Assembly: GCA_038025085.1 (NCBI GenBank)
Contig: CM076142.1
Location: forward strand, 967,501-1,031,500
DNA from: Tetragonia tetragonoides
Lineage: Eukaryota; Streptophyta; Magnoliopsida; Caryophyllales; Aizoaceae
DNA: 64,000 nt
Direction of reading: 5' to 3'
A program made the position numbers and the translations under genes. The notes beneath the pieces were generated by a model. The model was not told the origin of the DNA. It saw only the letters and a program-made list of their open reading frames with translations, and ran no database searches. Shown here one piece after another: positions 11,788-23,500 of the stretch; within the stretch, counting starts at the first letter, position 1, and the number at the start of each line of letters is the position of its first letter.

Positions 11788-13500
11788 ATTCATCAGGCTA
11801 GTTGTGAAATTGCCCCCCTTTTTTTATGTGCACTGTGTTAACATAAAAGAAAATGACGTTAATAGTTTGTTGAGGCGAATTGGATGTTATATCGCTTAAG
11901 TTGTCTAAGTTTGACCTTGAGATCTGTTGCTATCCACATCACAATTCATATTCACATTTACATTGTTTTTTTTTTTCTTCTTTTCCCCCCTTTTTTTCAT
12001 TCAATGGCTGTTGGTATAGTGTGGTTTGACATGGTAGTATGTATCATTTGTGCAATGGACAACATATTTTGCGCGTAGTTAAAATGAAAGATACTGGATT
12101 TGGCTCTAAGTTCTTTTGGTTCCGCCATTTGTGTTAAACGTTGTTGGTAGCCCATGGCAATAGGTTTCTATGCTCTGCTGCTGGTGAAGTTGGTCTTTTT
12201 ATTAGTTCACTGGTGAAGCATCTCTTGTAACTTGCGTTTGGATGCTTTCTTGAAAATTTCTTAGTTGATGGTAGCCTGTAGGTTACCATTTTTGTTTTCC
12301 TGCTCTTCAGCCTGTAGGTTAACTGGTTGAAAGATCACCATGCGAGTACTTAGTACAGTGGCCCTGTCTGTCATAGCTGGCAACACAAGCACAGCTGTTG
12401 TATCACAGCTGGATCTTTTCCTTCTTCCATTTTGATTTACTTAGGTTTCAGCATTTTATAGTCTATAGTCGGTTGAATGGCCTACTTCTTCAAAGTGCAG
12501 CTTCATATTGTGGTGCGGCCATATAACTTGTGGCGATTTCCAGAAAACCAGTTACAACATCAGCTTTCTCCGTGTAGGGGTGTAGGGCAGCCTAGTGGGT
12601 GAACGAAAATACACTATTGTCTTTTGTTTTGAAACGGAGCCTGAGAGGAGAGGGGGTTACGTCATTAATCTGGTGTAAGGTTTACAATGAAGTAAGTGAC
12701 TCTTTGACCTTGGTGCAACTGACGTGCTAGAGAGAATCCATGGCAAGTAGGGTTAGAGAATTAGAGTGTATAGAGCGAACCACCAAGTCTGGTCCACGTA
12801 TGCAACCGGCGTGGCGCAGCACTGCTTTAGAGTAGTGGCTTGTGGCTACTGGCTAGTGTCCGGACTATGTTAATGATGTCCTGATTGTTTGCATTCATCT
12901 CATGGTGAGTTTGTGTGGACGCTCGATTGGGGGCAAAGACAGTGAGGTGCTTCTTTCTTCAAATGAAGCGCGGAGCCATATTTCATAGTTTGAAGCGGAA
13001 CCCGAATCTTAAGTAGTAGTTGACAACTTGACATCAAGGAAAAAGGATAAGAGCAAAATGACTAAAGCATGATTTATGTGATTCTTAAATCGAAGTTTCT
13101 CTGTATAGGTGCCATTGCCAACAAACAAGTCTCGGTTTACTAATGTTGTGTGTGGCCCATTGGGGCTGGTAACTTTCTTTTCATTGTCATTGAAGACATA
13201 TATAAGACATCTATAACGGGTTGATAATGCTTGAGGTGGAATTTCCAATCCGATTGTATGATGATCTCCTTACCTCTCCTCACTCAAGGTAATGTTAATT
13301 AGGTGTTTCAACCCACTATTATTTTTAAACACCACCATCAAGTTAAAAGCACATTACAAACTTTCTAATTTCTCATTCATGTGGTTATTACGTCATCGAT
13401 GAAATGAGGGAGGGTGAGGATATCTTCTATAATGTCATTATGCTTCGAACCTCTATTTTTCGTGGATGTTTTTCAGGATTTACATCATGTCCTCACTGTG
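11788..13500. other. ADF 3' flank and intergenic DNA
   Basis: The first few hundred bases are probably the ADF 3' UTR (T-rich, poly-T near 11966-11975). Beyond that I see no gene, RNA or bounded element. Confidence 0.4.
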
Positions 13501-13504
13501 GGCT

Positions 13505-13815
13505 TTTCACCGGTTCAGACCCGGACCGGATCGGACCAGACCGGACCACTTGGGTCCGGTTTCAGACCCGGTCCGGATCGGACCAGACCGGACCACTTGT
13601 GCCCGGTCTCAAACCGGACCGGATTGTATCCGGTCTTGAATCGGACCGGACTTTTTAAAAAAAGAGTCAAGATCGGCTTTAAGCTTTTGTTGTTATTCGC
13701 CATCCGGTCCAGACTGGACCGGACTTTTGGACCGATCGAAACCCGGTTTGATCGATCCAAAAAACAGGACCGGTCTCGACTGGTCCGGTCCAAACCGGAA
13801 CATGAACAGCCCGAC
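13505..13815. repeat. CCGG-rich short-period repeat (possible MITE)
   Basis: About 300 bp dominated by ggaccgga / tccggtc words, repeated many times in both orientations, in otherwise AT-rich DNA. The edges, gggcttttcaccggtt on the left and the reverse complement of aaccggaacatgaacagccc on the right, suggest degenerate inverted ends (gggct-ttca), as in some hAT-related plant MITEs. The long open frames here are by-products of the repeat. Confidence 0.6.
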
Positions 13816-13908
13816 AAGCTTAAAGGGAAATGGTAAGGTTGAGACTTATGAGTTTAATAATTGACATATTATTCTTACTCTTGAAATGTTATTAGGTGTG
13901 AATACTTT

Positions 13909-14042
13909 TTTTTATTTTGGTTCAAGGGAGGCACAGAGGCCAGTACAATAAATTTACATACAACGGGGAAGGGGGGATTCGAACCTGGGACCTAATATAC
14001 CCAAAGTCTCAATTTTTATCACTAGGCCAAGACCTCATTGGC
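13909..14042 (-). mobile_element. tRNA-type SINE, 18 bp target duplication
   Basis: Flanked by perfect direct repeats attaggtgtgaatacttt at 13891-13908 and 14043-14060. On the minus strand it has an A-box-like tggcctagtgataa, a B box ggttcgaatcc, and a poly-A tail (plus-strand poly-T at the left edge). This is a complete, fairly young SINE insertion. Confidence 0.85.
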
Positions 14043-14060
14043 ATTAGGTGTGAATACTTT

Positions 14061-15100
14061 AACAACCTCATGAGAGCTTGCTAAACATAAGGATATTTTT
14101 TTTATTGGTTGTGGCACAAATGACACTTCATAGAGTTATTAATGGAATGTATTTCAACATTTGTTTAACATTATGGGTCTATTTTACTGATTGGATATTC
14201 CACTCTTTGTTAATCATTTTCCACCATTTTTTCCCCTTTCGTTGGTTTTACTCATGCTTTTATGATCGTTGACAATACAAAATTCAAATCTACAGAAATA
14301 CATAGTGATTTATAACAACTACTAAAATACAAAGTAAAACTTATTATTGCCTTGCGTACTTGATTATTTTCTCAACAACAATAATCAACTCATGTATAAG
14401 ATGAGCAAGTAAATAAGTGATTGTTCTCGTTTATGGCTTATTTAGCTAGAACAACTTGCTCATATTAACGATTTAGCTCTACAAAATATTTATAGTATTT
14501 AATGGATGAATGAAATTCCAAATATTTTTTGATGAACTTATTTATTAGCAAAAGTTTAAACTCAACTTTTATTTGTTTCAATTTGTACTCTGTTAATTAT
14601 TTAGAAAAATCAATATACAAATCAAGTTAATGTAAGATATCGATCTTGTCGCCATTAATGAATAGTTTTGTCAAAGTAGTTTGTTCTCCCCAACTGAAAA
14701 ACGTTTATATTTATTACTGAAAAATTATTTTTGTTGAACTTTGTTGAACTTCGTTTTAACTTTGTTTTTTTTTTTTCTTGAATCTTGTTGATAGTTTGTA
14801 TATTGGTTTGTTTAACTTTTAAGTTTATTTAACTTTATTTAACTTTGTTGAAGTTTGCTGAAATAAACAGAAATAAGTTGGGAAGAACAGACCTAATTCA
14901 CGTACTTAGATGAGAGATTTCAAAATTAAAAAATTCAAGCATTTCAATTTTCATGCGAAATCGTAAAAATAAAAAAATTAAGCGCGATACAACTCTCAGT
15001 TTTCCCGCTCAACATTTAACCCAAAATTTTCAGACCCTCCTTTAACTGCCAAGTCATCAATCCGCACCGAAAACAATCAAATCCCCCAATTTCCCTTTAC
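14061..15100. other. AT-rich intergenic region before H2B
   Basis: Very AT-rich, with clustered 'aactttgttgaa' words around 14730-14860. No gene or bounded element was found. Confidence 0.4.
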
Positions 15101-15163
15101 CATTTCTCAGCCGTCAGATCCTCATTTACCCAACCCCATACAAATCCACGCTTCGCAACAATT

Positions 15164-15228
15164 CCACGCCACCGATCCACACCTCCCCTCATCATCCAAC
15201 CAAATCAATCCCCCTTTTCCCTATAAAT
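15164..15228 (+). promoter_or_regulatory. H2B promoter: type I histone element and TATA box
   Basis: 15164-15181 (ccacgccaccgatccaca) matches the plant histone type I element CCACGTCAnCGATCCGCG at most positions. TATAAAT lies at 15222-15228, about 140 bp before the ATG, followed by a CT-rich leader with a (CT)n run at 15299-15321. These elements drive S-phase expression in plant histone genes; the match here is imperfect in the octamer part. Confidence 0.65.
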
Positions 15229-15366
15229 ACAATCCAAGACTATTTCATCTCTCTCATCCCAAATCAATCTCCTGTATTCTCTCTCCTAATTTCACAACTC
15301 TCTCTCTCTCTCTCTCTCTCTCATCCACAAGCCCTCGACCTTCCGTTTATTTTCTCTCTCCTAAAA

Positions 15367-15819
15367 ATGGCACCCAAAGCCGAAAAGAAACCCGCCGAGA
15401 AAAAGCCCGCCGCCGAGGAGAAAAAAGCCGCTGCCGCCGCCGAAAAAGCTCCGGCAGAGAAGAAACCAAAGGCCGGGAAGAAGCTCCCTAAGGAAGCCGG
15501 CGCTGCAACTGGCGACAAAAAGAAGAAGAGGACGAAGAAAAGCGTCGAAACCTACAAGATCTACATCTTCAAGGTTCTCAAACAAGTCCATCCTGATATC
15601 GGAATCTCAAGCAAGGCGATGAGTATCATGAACAGCTTCATCAATGACATTTTTGAGAAGCTTGCTCAAGAATCTGCAAGGCTTGCTCGTTACAACAAGA
15701 AGCCAACAATTACTTCAAGGGAGATCCAGACTGCTGTGAGACTTGTGTTGCCTGGTGAATTGGCTAAGCACGCTGTTTCTGAAGGAACTAAGGCTGTTAC
15801 TAAGTTTACTAGCTCTTAA
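15367..15819 (+). CDS. Histone H2B
   Basis: Single exon of 150 aa, no intron, typical of plant H2B. The N-terminal ~55 residues are a Lys/Ala/Pro-rich tail ([14 protein letters not shown]...). The histone fold follows: [52 protein letters not shown], then [15 protein letters not shown]. The protein ends AVTKFTSS, with the conserved ubiquitin-acceptor lysine at 146. It pairs with H2A in the nucleosome core. The tail is GC-rich while the fold region uses more AT-rich codons, as in other plant H2Bs. A sibling copy ends at position 43, in the same orientation 15 kb upstream. Confidence 0.97.
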   Translation: MAPKAEKKPAEKKPAAEEKKAAAAAEKAPAEKKPKAGKKLPKEAGAATGDKKKKRTKKSVETYKIYIFKVLKQVHPDIGISSKAMSIMNSFINDIFEKLAQESARLARYNKKPTITSREIQTAVRLVLPGELAKHAVSEGTKAVTKFTSS

Positions 15820-16610
15820 GTGGAGATTTGATGATTGTTAGGGTTAGGGTTTGTGAATTTCTGGTAGATGTGGTTTGTGGTTCATGAAATTAGGTTATGG
15901 TTTATTGTTTAGATTGGAATTTAATCGTCTGAATAGTTGGTTTAAAGTTTTGATGTTTTGAAATCAAAATCTGTATTATCTCGATGCTGTTATGGATTAC
16001 TGATTAATATGAAGTAAATGTATTTGCGTGAATTTGGACTAATCGAATTGGATGCAAATAAATTCTGAAAGTGTTAGGGTTTGAGTTTCTGGTGAGTGTA
16101 TGTAGGTTTGGGGTGGATGTGGTTTGCCGTATGGTGTTTTCTGTATGTGGTTTATGCAATTAGGGTTATGAATTATATAGTTTAGGTTGAATTGAAATTT
16201 CATGGATTGACTTGTAGGTTTTAGGCTTTTATCAATCGAAATCCATATTATCACGATGTTCTTATGAATTGGCTGCCTTGAGCTGTCCATTTTAAGATCT
16301 TTGTGGCGTTAAGTGGGCAATGGTGTTTGGTTGAGTTTATGTCTAAGATTTATTAGTGTGTTCTTACATGGCTGATTAATTTTACAGTTCTTATTGGATT
16401 TCTACTGTACTTGATGGTTTGAGCACAGGTACATGAATCATACACAATGGTGGTCTTATTGCATTTATGTCAATGGTGTTTGGTCATACCAGCCAGCCAA
16501 CTGAATCAAGACTTATGCAGGTTGTGAAGGTTTCCTTCTATGAGAGCTGGAGTCCACTTTGATGTAATTGGGTTAATCTAAACTGATATTTCTGAAGTGT
16601 GAACCTGGGC
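15820..16610 (+). other. H2B 3' flank
   Basis: 3' UTR and downstream DNA with ttagggttagggttt at 15839-15853 and TG-rich words like those after the first H2B copy. No open frame of note. Confidence 0.4.
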
Positions 16611-16616
16611 TTGCAG

Positions 16617-19022
16617 TTACGCTTACGGGATGATTGTCATCTGACGAAATGCGAACAATGCAGAAAAACCAATGCACTTGTTGAAAGCCTGAAAGGTGCA
16701 ATGAAGGTATGTTTCCTTGCCAGGCAGTGTCATATCCGATCCATTTAACTCATTTTATGTCATCTTGATGGTTATGACTAGTATGTTGAGGATTTGTGAT
16801 CTACTGCTCATAGTTAAATTGAACTTGTATATGCTTGATTAGAACACTTGAATAGTCTTCTTTTATAACTTAGGCCATTTGGAATGCTCTTAACACATTG
16901 AATTGGAAGGCTGTTATATAACTAGTATTGGTAGACTATGTATTGTGAACCTAATGACTATACTCACATCATTTAACACTTGATATGTTGATAAATTGTT
17001 CTCACGAAATGATTCATGATCCAACTTTGGTATGCATGTTGTTAACTTGTTATTAGTGAGATATGACAGCACTTACTGTTATAGTGTTTTGTTTGGATGC
17101 GCTAACGCTTATGACAGTACTTACCATTGAGTGGGAGTGGTTCTCACTTGATATCTGAGCAGGGATGTCGTAGAGGATTAGAGATTGGTGCTTTTTGGTT
17201 CGGTGGCAGAACATGGACATATTTCCACAATAACGCATAAGAATCTGAGTGAACAATTATTGCGAGTTCAATTTCATTGGCACTAGCTGAAGATAGATAA
17301 AAAATGGTTTTTAGCTCGATAGATATTATTGTGACAAGCGTGTATTAATTTAAGGGTAGGAAAACAACCCATTTAACGATTTTGATAGAGCTGAGAAGTT
17401 GTGCTTAGTTGTCTATTATGAAATCGAATGGACAAAATCTGTTCAAGTTGGAAGATGCAATGCAAGCTGAAGTAAGAAGTCCCTAATATTATGAAAGCCT
17501 ATGCTTTCAGAACGAGGTAATGCTGATGGTAGGGGTCTGAGGTCACTTATGGGAATTCCATGTGATAGTGTCTGACTTCTGTTTTTCCCCTCCATATGAC
17601 CTAGATGCGCTCTTGGAGTTCGACAACAAGGGTTAACTTCTAATTTCCCGAGCCAGGGGATCTTGATGGCAGTGCCTAATTATTGGAACAACTTGGCTCG
17701 AAACGGCAATGGTAGTGCAGTGATTAAGTTAAATCTGTTTCCTTCCTTCGTGCCAAAGGATGAATATCAAAAGGCATTGAACTTTGTCTGTTTATGTTTC
17801 ACTTCTAAGTCCTAAAATAACTAAAAGATACATATTGCACTGTTTTCCACACAGTTAGTATGTTACTGTGAGATTGATGGATGTAACGCAGTTGCAAAAT
17901 TTAATCATGAATGGGATGCCTTGAACTGTTCAATTGTTATTTTCAATCAAATCTTCTCGTTATAATGCTTGATATCGCATCTCCATGACTCCATCTGTAA
18001 TCTGCTGTTGGAATAAGTTATGGGAAGAGGAAGGATGACTGGCTGAGGTCTCATGTATATACTTCCCGGTTGACATGTGTATGCTTTCTTCTTGTGTTCT
18101 CATCGCAGAGTCATTTAAAGTTCCTAGTATATTTCTATCTGTACTTGAAAATTTAAGCATAGGTCTTATAGAATCGTTTCTATATTCTTCAGTGTGGATA
18201 TAGATTTCTGTTACGAGACTGTAGTTTTGGGTCCATATCCTTCTACATCTGCATTTTGTTGACGCAGATATAAAATACTGACAACTATGGAGTGAATGTT
18301 TCCATTAACCAACCTTCTCGTGAATATTGGGAAGTTATATTTCAACAGCTTAAATCATCTGTGCCTGGAATCATTTCTTGGATGTATATTTCCTTCCATC
18401 TGCTCTCATTGCGGATTTGGAATGCAATTAGTAGTTAACTAGTTATATTGACTTGTAGCTCTCATATTGGATTGCTATTTGTATTTTGATGGTTTGAGCT
18501 AAGTTCTTTGAGAACCCTTCATTATTATGCCCTATCTTATTGCAATTATCTCAATGGTTTTGTGGCTTGTGACTGTTGATTTTTAGTTTCTTGCACTAAT
18601 TCAGATGTGGAATCCATTCTAGTTGTGATTTTTACTTGGCCATGCATAATCATCCTTCTGTCCTAGCCTAGAGATCAGGATAGATATGATTGAATAAACT
18701 ACCTTGAACCAACCAATTATCCTCAGTCCACGACCTTGACAGAAAATACACAATGACAGCCACCTGATGAACCCTTTTGCGCTATATAATCTTCTTCTTC
18801 ATGGTTTTGTTTCCTACGATCTCTATGATCTTGATCATCATTTCTAATGCATTCTTAATGACCCCTGGTTTGTAAATGAACAATCTATGGCCTGAGCCAG
18901 GGTTACTGAACAAATTTACATTGCCACATTGTTCATTAACACCGGTCTCCATTTCAGGTTCATCACAGTAACTAGCGTTTGCCTGTCATGCTGATCTGCA
19001 GGCTGCAGCTAAGGCTCGCTAG
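16617..19022 (+). other. Candidate exon pair of an unidentified gene
   Basis: 16617-16706 is 30 codons without a stop, bounded by a good acceptor (gggcttgcag) and donor (aag|gtatg). It reads LRLRDDCHLTKCEQCRKTNA followed by LVESLKGAMK. A second in-phase piece at 19002-19022 (acceptor ctgatctgcag) reads AAAKAR and then TAG. The Cys pair and the charged helix look protein-like, but I do not recognise the family and cannot find convincing 5' exons between the H2B stop and 16617. It may be a relic. The intervening 2.3 kb shows nothing else. Confidence 0.3.
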
Positions 19023-20113
19023 GCCTCAGGAGATAGTTCTCAGGAGATAATTCTTTTGGCAAGTTGTGAAACAACATCCGACATCCTTGTGTGGAAGGCT
19101 GGAAGCAGTTGATCCCACACAGAAATTTCTCCTCATCCAGCGGGATATGGGTGTTACTGGTGATGGCCTTGACAATGATTCTCTATTATGCTTCTGTTTT
19201 GGAATCTCCGAATAGCGGCACCATCTGCTTGTCAAACACTAAGTCAGGGTTGGTGGAAACTGCCTGGAAATCGCAGAAAACATCTACTCTCTCATTGTTT
19301 ACATGAACGACTTTCCTGATCCAAAACTACCTGGACTGTAATCTGGCAGGTCTGATGGTCATTGCCAAAGAAAAGAGGTTTTCTATTGTAAGGGTAAGAG
19401 ACTGAGGATCAGAATCTTTCGACCACGTTATGGCAAATGTTGCACAACAAGCCTACTGTCATCTCTTGATAAATGCATGTTTCATATACTCCATTGATGA
19501 CCATCTTCGTCTACATTTCTCAAGGGAAGGCTCTTGACCAAGGATGGGTTGAATTGAAGCAGATTGCAAAGACGACATTTGTAAGGCCAAGTCCATTCTA
19601 TAAGCTTAACTCATCTCCAAGCACCAATCAGGAGAGGGAGAACTGAAACATTGTGTAGTACCACTAGTATGGGGGAAAATGCCTTAGAAAAGATCAATAA
19701 TTCAAATGATGAGCGTAATAACTTATAACCAAATGGAAAACACTAATGACTAGTATAGTATTATAGTATCTATGAGAAATGCTAGGAATAGTTACTGAGA
19801 CAACTATAACATTTGTCATTTCATTGGATGGTATGATTTTTGGATTATATATTATTTCTTATAATCATTTGTACAATGGTAATTGTCCTTAGTATTTTCT
19901 GTATTTAACCCAAAAAAGTTAAGTTCGTACACTAAAACTTTTTTTTTTTTTTTTGAGTGAAGTTTGTTCACTAAAACTGATAACTAATGTTTATTTTTTG
20001 ATCACTGATAATTAATATTTGCATATTTAATAACCGATCTAGAAAAACATAATAATTAACTGACATAGGGAAATTACCATAGTTAAATTCCTTTGTTACG
20101 AGATTTAAATATT
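19023..20113. other. Intergenic, no gene recognised
   Basis: Moderately AT-rich. Open frames on both strands around 19090-19300 are short, overlap antisense and look fortuitous. A poly-T tract lies near 19939-19955. Confidence 0.35.
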
Positions 20114-20199
20114 AAAATGAACTAAATTTATTGAATCAAAAGAAAAAGAACAAAAAACAATTAAAATAAAAACCTGAGTTTAAAGGATATGAACCATGG

Positions 20200-20385
20200 G
20201 CCCGGGCCTAATTGTCAATTGCAAAGGACCAGCTTAGTTGAGCCCAAAGGCCCAAAATAATTACCGCGTGGAGTTTGACTCGAAATTTACGGCACCGACT
20301 TTTATAACCGTGCTACTACTATAGCCGTTATAAACCCCGCCCTTTCGACAGTTTCCTTCACCGCCATTCTCCTACAATAAATACT
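20200..20385 (+). promoter_or_regulatory. Promoter-like leader of unit A
   Basis: Contains site II-type boxes (agcccaaaggcccaaaat, about 20240-20258) and a TATA-like caataaatac near 20375, followed by a CT-rich leader (20440-20475) and an ATG at 20548 opening MKLKINKSCDLNS before a plausible donor. The same leader in unit B (28320-28520) precedes a frame that stops after six codons (MKINKS*). I do not recognise the protein. Confidence 0.45.
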
Positions 20386-21394
20386 TCCAGTTTGCTCACT
20401 GAAATCAAATCCAACCATTTCACAATTCATCAAATCAATTCTCTCTCATCTCTCAACTCTCAACTCTCTCTCTCTCGTTCTGCAATTTGCTCGAAACCCT
20501 AAAAATTCAATCTCTCATTTTAATTTCAAGTTCAATTTCGGATGAGATGAAGTTGAAGATTAACAAATCCTGCGATCTCAATTCCATTCCCGTTCTCACT
20601 CCTCACACCAGGTATCCTCAATTTCTCTTTCCGAATTCAATTTTCCTTTTTCCTTTTTTCAATTAGGGTTTTTCCTCTTTCGTTTTTTCAATTGTTTTGT
20701 TTGTTTATGCAGTCATATGAAGGAGATCGAACATTATGGCGCAACCATGATCATAGGCATCACAATTTTCACCTTCGAAACCCTAATTCGAAATATCAGC
20801 AATTGTGTTATTTTGAAACCCTAATTTTGGCCATTTCGAAATGTTAACATATGTCCATGGCTTCGAAGAATCGTGGCTGTTCGGACCTCGGTGCCCTAAT
20901 TTCAACTTTGGAAATTGAAGAACGATGATGATGGTTTGGTAGTCCATGGTACTTCTTACTTTTCCCCTTTTCTCTTCTCCAACTCCTTTTCGTTGTATTG
21001 TAGTTAGTTAGTACTGACTTGCATTTCTTTTTCTCTACTGTTTACTTAAATCAACACAAGTATATACCGTGATGGTTCTTTTGTGTGGTTTTCTTTCTCA
21101 TTTTTATTTTTATTTTTATTTTTTTTTGGAAAATTTCTATTGTGAAACGAAACCTTATTTACACAAACTTAATCAACTGTTTGAAAATAGCAAAGATTTT
21201 AAGAAAGAAAAAGCTCATATTGTTGATTTTCGGACATTGGAAAGTTCGGGGTAAAACTAATAGCATGTAACTTGTAAAGTGTTTGGCCTGAAATCCTTTG
21301 TTATGCTATAGCATGAAAGAAGGTGCTTGATTATATTAGCATGTTCTATCCTTGATTATTAAATTTAATATGCTGCATTTGTTACTCCTCTCAG

Positions 21395-22198
21395 GAACTT
21401 GGCAGGTACTTACTCCTTGGACCTTATGTGTTTGCTGAGTGGAAAAATAAGTTGGCCCCTTAAAGAGCAATTCTTCAACCCGGACAATCAGATTTGTATG
21501 TTATCCAATTTATTATGTAATTTTTTTTTTCTTTGCCTTTTAAATCCTGGAATAGCTCCTCATTGTTCTTTTTTGTTGTAGCCTCCTAGAGATTGAGTGA
21601 AGGGTGAAGCTAGCATTGGAGGAGCACATATGCCAGAAGAGGGTGTCATGGAGATTAGCCTTAAGGATCTCTCGATAAAGTTCGAGTTCTCCCACGCAAT
21701 TTACTTCTCGCTATGGTGAATTTTCTGGCATACCAAATGGTTTCATCTGTTGATTTTGTTGAACAACAATGGTGTCAGAATTGATTTCACATTTTGGTTT
21801 ATGCATGCACCGAATCACGATTGAAATGTTATCATATGATGAAGAGTCATGATAGCTAAAGAGATTTTAATACAGCATGGAGCTTTTTTCAGCCGTTGAA
21901 ACCACCTAACCTGTCAAAATTTTGTAGAAGTGCCTATTCTTTAGATTAAGAACAGATAGTGGGCCTTTGAAGGTTAGTCCATGTCACTTCTTAAATATGG
22001 AGGTCTTCTAATTCTCAAATACATTTATTGTAGCATTCTGATGGTTCATTAATTATATTTTTCCCCTTTTGCTCTTACAACAATTTTATTTCTGGTTCAT
22101 ACAAGGCGGCTATCAAACAATCCACTTACAAGATTGTTGACATGACAGAGCAGAGAAGTTGTTTGAATCTCAAGGGGGCTTGAATTATTCTATCTCAG
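21395..22198 (+). pseudogene. Beta-galactosidase (GH35) exon remnants, unit A
   Basis: Three consecutive pieces match the plant beta-galactosidase core. 21395-21450 contains GPYVFAEWK (family GPYVCAEWN). The piece ending at 21972 reads FRLRTDSGPLK (family FRTDNGPFK). The exon 22106-22198 reads AAIKQSTYKIVDMTEQ... and LSQ before the donor (family ...KIVDMM...GGPIILSQ). The last exon has an in-frame TGA at 22181-22183. The exon with the catalytic IENE motif is missing here, lost with the ~1.2 kb deletion relative to unit B. The intact enzyme is a secreted cell-wall galactosidase; this copy cannot encode one. Confidence 0.75.
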
Positions 22199-22523
22199 GT
22201 ATATGTATACGCCAAATGGTTTATATCCATTTCAAACGATTATTTAGGATGCCTAACTAAATGAAACCTTAGCTATATAATCTTCTGATCAGAGCATGTC
22301 AATCAGGATTTGCCGAGTCTATTCTTTAGCTTTTTGACAAGTAGCAAGGAAAATCATGATTCATGAATAGCCAGCATTGGAGGTATATTGTTATATTTGT
22401 ATCTTTGTTCACAAACTACAGCTTGCTTGTTTGCAATATACAACAGCATTTTGCGTACTAATATTATTTTTGTGTGGTAAATAGTTGATTAAATACAAAA
22501 CTACAGCGGATTTTCACTGTACA

Positions 22524-22945
22524 AGATCAGCTGACAACATCGGGAACCAGTTTGGGGGACTTGTACACTGACCATTTCAGGCGCCGGCAGTAAGTTGCTT
22601 GGTGAAGAGCAAGGACTTCAATTTTGTCAGAACACTGAAGCCAGTGGTTCTTGAACAAGATCAGGTATAAAATCTGTTTGGTTTTGAAAACTGTAAACCA
22701 ACTTACTAATTTTCGCTCTTCCATCTCCGTATCAACAACCCGTGTCAAATATGTCACAACTTCTTTTGCCTTTGGTGCAAGTTCACGATAAGATATAGTC
22801 CCATAATGCCTAAAACATTGCCTCATGAAGTTATTAAAAAAGTGAAGATCACTTGTGATTCTGTTGCTGGTGCATCATCTTCATACTCAACAACACCGTC
22901 ATAAAGTGGTTTGGGCATTGCTCTCTGGGTAGTACGGATTACAGT
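22524..22945. repeat. Unit-internal module, copy 1
   Basis: One of four related copies (others at 26222-26640, 31850-32330 and 34735-35150). The left part, after an acceptor-like accatttcag, reads on the plus strand AGSKLLGEEQGLQFCQNTEA, and a donor-like atcag|gtat closes it. The right part reads on the minus strand YRELAPKAKEVV and LYDG..EYE. Which strand was coding is unclear and the family is unidentified. Confidence 0.6.
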
Positions 22946-23389
22946 GCAATCCCATTTCTAATCTAGGATCATAATCCAGAGAAAAGTATCCTTTTAGGAG
23001 CCTTTTCTCTAACTTGCCAGAAAGCTTGTTGGGTAACAGTCCTGGAGCAGTCTCTTACTTTCTTGTGTTGGTCATGGTTCTCAGTTGGCCTAATCACGTT
23101 GTTTACTCTTTGCAGGGACCAAAACATTTTATAACTAACTGCTCTTTTGCCTCCAAAAGTTCTAATTTATTTAGCTGAACAACAATGTGAAATGTGAGTG
23201 ACTGTATCATAAGCTTATATCTAAGAATTGGTGTTGAGCTGAGTTTTGTCTATAATTGATTTGGCCTTTCTGAAATTAAGCAAAATCTAAGGGATTAGTA
23301 TACTTTTCAGATAAATAATACTTCACAATTTGAGATGGCCTGTAGATGGATTTGAATCTAGAAACTGTTGGTCCAGGCTGAATATTTGA

Positions 23390-23500
23390 GGGAGATTGAA
23401 AGACATATGTATGCGTTTTCAGTAATCTATTTTTATCTCTTTTATTTAGGGGAGAATGAAAGACATGTGTATGCGTTTTCAGTAAACTATCCCACCTCGT
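23390..23500. repeat. Two-copy tandem repeat, ~70 bp
   Basis: gattgaaagacatatgtatg...ttttcagtaatctat is followed by gaatgaaagacatgtgtatg...ttttcagtaaactat. A single copy remains in unit B near 32415-32455, so the doubling or loss followed the 8 kb duplication. Confidence 0.6.

Noticed and set aside
13404..13836. Three overlapping open frames rich in DRTG / GPDR words
   Set aside because: Produced by the CCGG short-period repeat, open in several frames on both strands.
15321..15591. Open frames antisense to H2B
   Set aside because: Shadows of the Lys/Ala/Pro-rich H2B tail, giving Phe/Ala/Gly-rich nonsense on the minus strand.
15839..15853. Telomere-like ttagggttagggttt
   Set aside because: Only about two repeat units of the plant telomere motif, in an H2B 3' flank; no array.
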